In this document: piece by piece, positions 4,645 through 5,070 of the stretch
Numbering within the stretch: position 1 is the first letter of the stretch
Layout of the letters: every line of letters begins with the position of its first letter
Assembly (NCBI GenBank): GCA_032117095.1
Contig: JAULZZ010000001.1
Coordinates: 1-5,070 of the forward strand
Direction: 5' to 3'
DNA from: REEB470 sp032117095
GTDB lineage: Bacteria > Bacillota > Bacilli > Paenibacillales > YIM-B00363
DNA length: 5,070 nt
Position numbers and translations under genes: made by a program
The notes under the pieces: model-generated
What the model was told of the DNA's origin: nothing
Seen by the model: the letters and a program-made list of their open reading frames with translations, nothing else
Database searches by the model: none

Positions 4645-5070
4645 TCATTTCTTCACCTCGCCTTGTTCAGGCAATTTCCCAACCTTTGATGCCAATTTTT
4701 TCCCTTCGGATTTTACACGACGCTCAATTTTTTTTAGATCTTCTGCTGGTGGCAATTTCTCCGGCTTAATTCCTCTTTTGTCCAACATATCGCGTACACT
4801 TGAATTGTTTTGCACATGCTCTTTTGTAATACTTTCTTCTCCATGTAAATCCACTTCATTCACGTTATGGTTTGTCATTTCAGTTGCCAAATTTTTAGCT
4901 GCTATTGTCAAAGTGGGTAGAAAATCCGCCAACGGTCTACTGTCCTTCACTCCAAGCTGTTCCTTCATTTCTACAGTATTTCTACCTCCAAACAACGCCT
5001 GATCGCCTTTAGAACGAATACGTCCAAACCCTGCATCATCAACCCCACGCTCATAAATATTTTGTGACAA
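4645..5070 (-). CDS. DinD-like DNA-damage-inducible protein D, C-terminal part (partial)
   Basis: The frame is open to the right edge, so the 5' part is missing; the TTG at the edge is more likely an internal Leu codon than a start. The visible 141 residues match the C-terminal half of DinD-family proteins as I know them: RIRSKGDQALFGG, then the block GVKDSRPLADFLPTLTIAAK, then ATEMTNHNV, ITKEHVQNN, VRDMLDKRGIKPEKLPPAEDLKKIERRVKSE in order. E. coli DinD is LexA-controlled and inhibits RecA-driven strand exchange, so a DNA-related role is likely, but activity here is unproven. Homologues are common on prophages and mobile islands. The C-terminus is very Lys-rich and charged. The upstream region that would show an SOS operator is outside the window. 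AT-rich composition sets it apart from the pyr genes. Confidence 0.75.
   Translation of the reverse strand: MSQNIYERGVDDAGFGRIRSKGDQALFGGRNTVEMKEQLGVKDSRPLADFLPTLTIAAKNLATEMTNHNVNEVDLHGEESITKEHVQNNSSVRDMLDKRGIKPEKLPPAEDLKKIERRVKSEGKKLASKVGKLPEQGEVKK

Noticed and set aside
4583..5002. Plus-strand frame of 139 codons opposite the DinD-like gene
   Set aside because: The opposite strand encodes an ordered series of DinD-family motifs; this frame is Ser/Phe-rich shadow sequence.

Overview
The window joins a GC-richer chromosomal pyrimidine operon on the minus strand to AT-richer, accessory-looking DNA, with a tRNA-Val gene (plus strand) at the junction. A PyrR-regulated operon ordered pyrR-pyrB-pyrC-carA, a PyrR attenuator, AAGGGG-type ribosome sites and intrinsic terminators indicate a member of the Bacillota, class Bacilli. 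The genus cannot be named from this sequence; a moderately GC-rich bacillus of the Alicyclobacillaceae type is only a guess.

Positions 1-3220, minus strand: a promoter near 3192-3220 starts a leader of about 325 nt. It holds a PyrR-binding hairpin (3033-3068) and an intrinsic attenuator terminator (2908-2941). Then come pyrR (2859-2317), pyrB (2320-1412, overlapping pyrR by 4 nt), pyrC (1342-53, GTG start) and the first 12 codons of carA (37 to beyond the left edge). Together they encode the regulator and steps 1-3 of UMP synthesis: carbamoyl phosphate, carbamoyl aspartate, dihydroorotate. When UMP is high, PyrR should stabilise the anti-antiterminator so that the terminator forms and the operon is shut off. 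The uracil permease gene pyrP and the inter-gene attenuators known from Bacillus subtilis are absent between pyrR and pyrB.

Positions 3302-3463, plus strand: a strong sigma-A-type promoter, tRNA-Val(GAC) without an encoded CCA, and its intrinsic terminator. This unit is divergent from the pyr operon.

Positions 3464-5070: lower GC. The stretch 3464-3678 has no gene but carries two long hairpins. A minus-strand gene (4431-3679) encodes a 250-residue membrane-anchored protein with two gapless copies of an extracytoplasmic module. At the right edge is the 3' part of a DinD-like (DNA-damage-inducible protein D) gene, also on the minus strand. The composition break at a tRNA gene, followed by a DinD homologue and an orphan surface protein, suggests the edge of an integrated element, but no integrase or duplicated attachment site lies in the window. 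No clearly new multi-gene system is visible.
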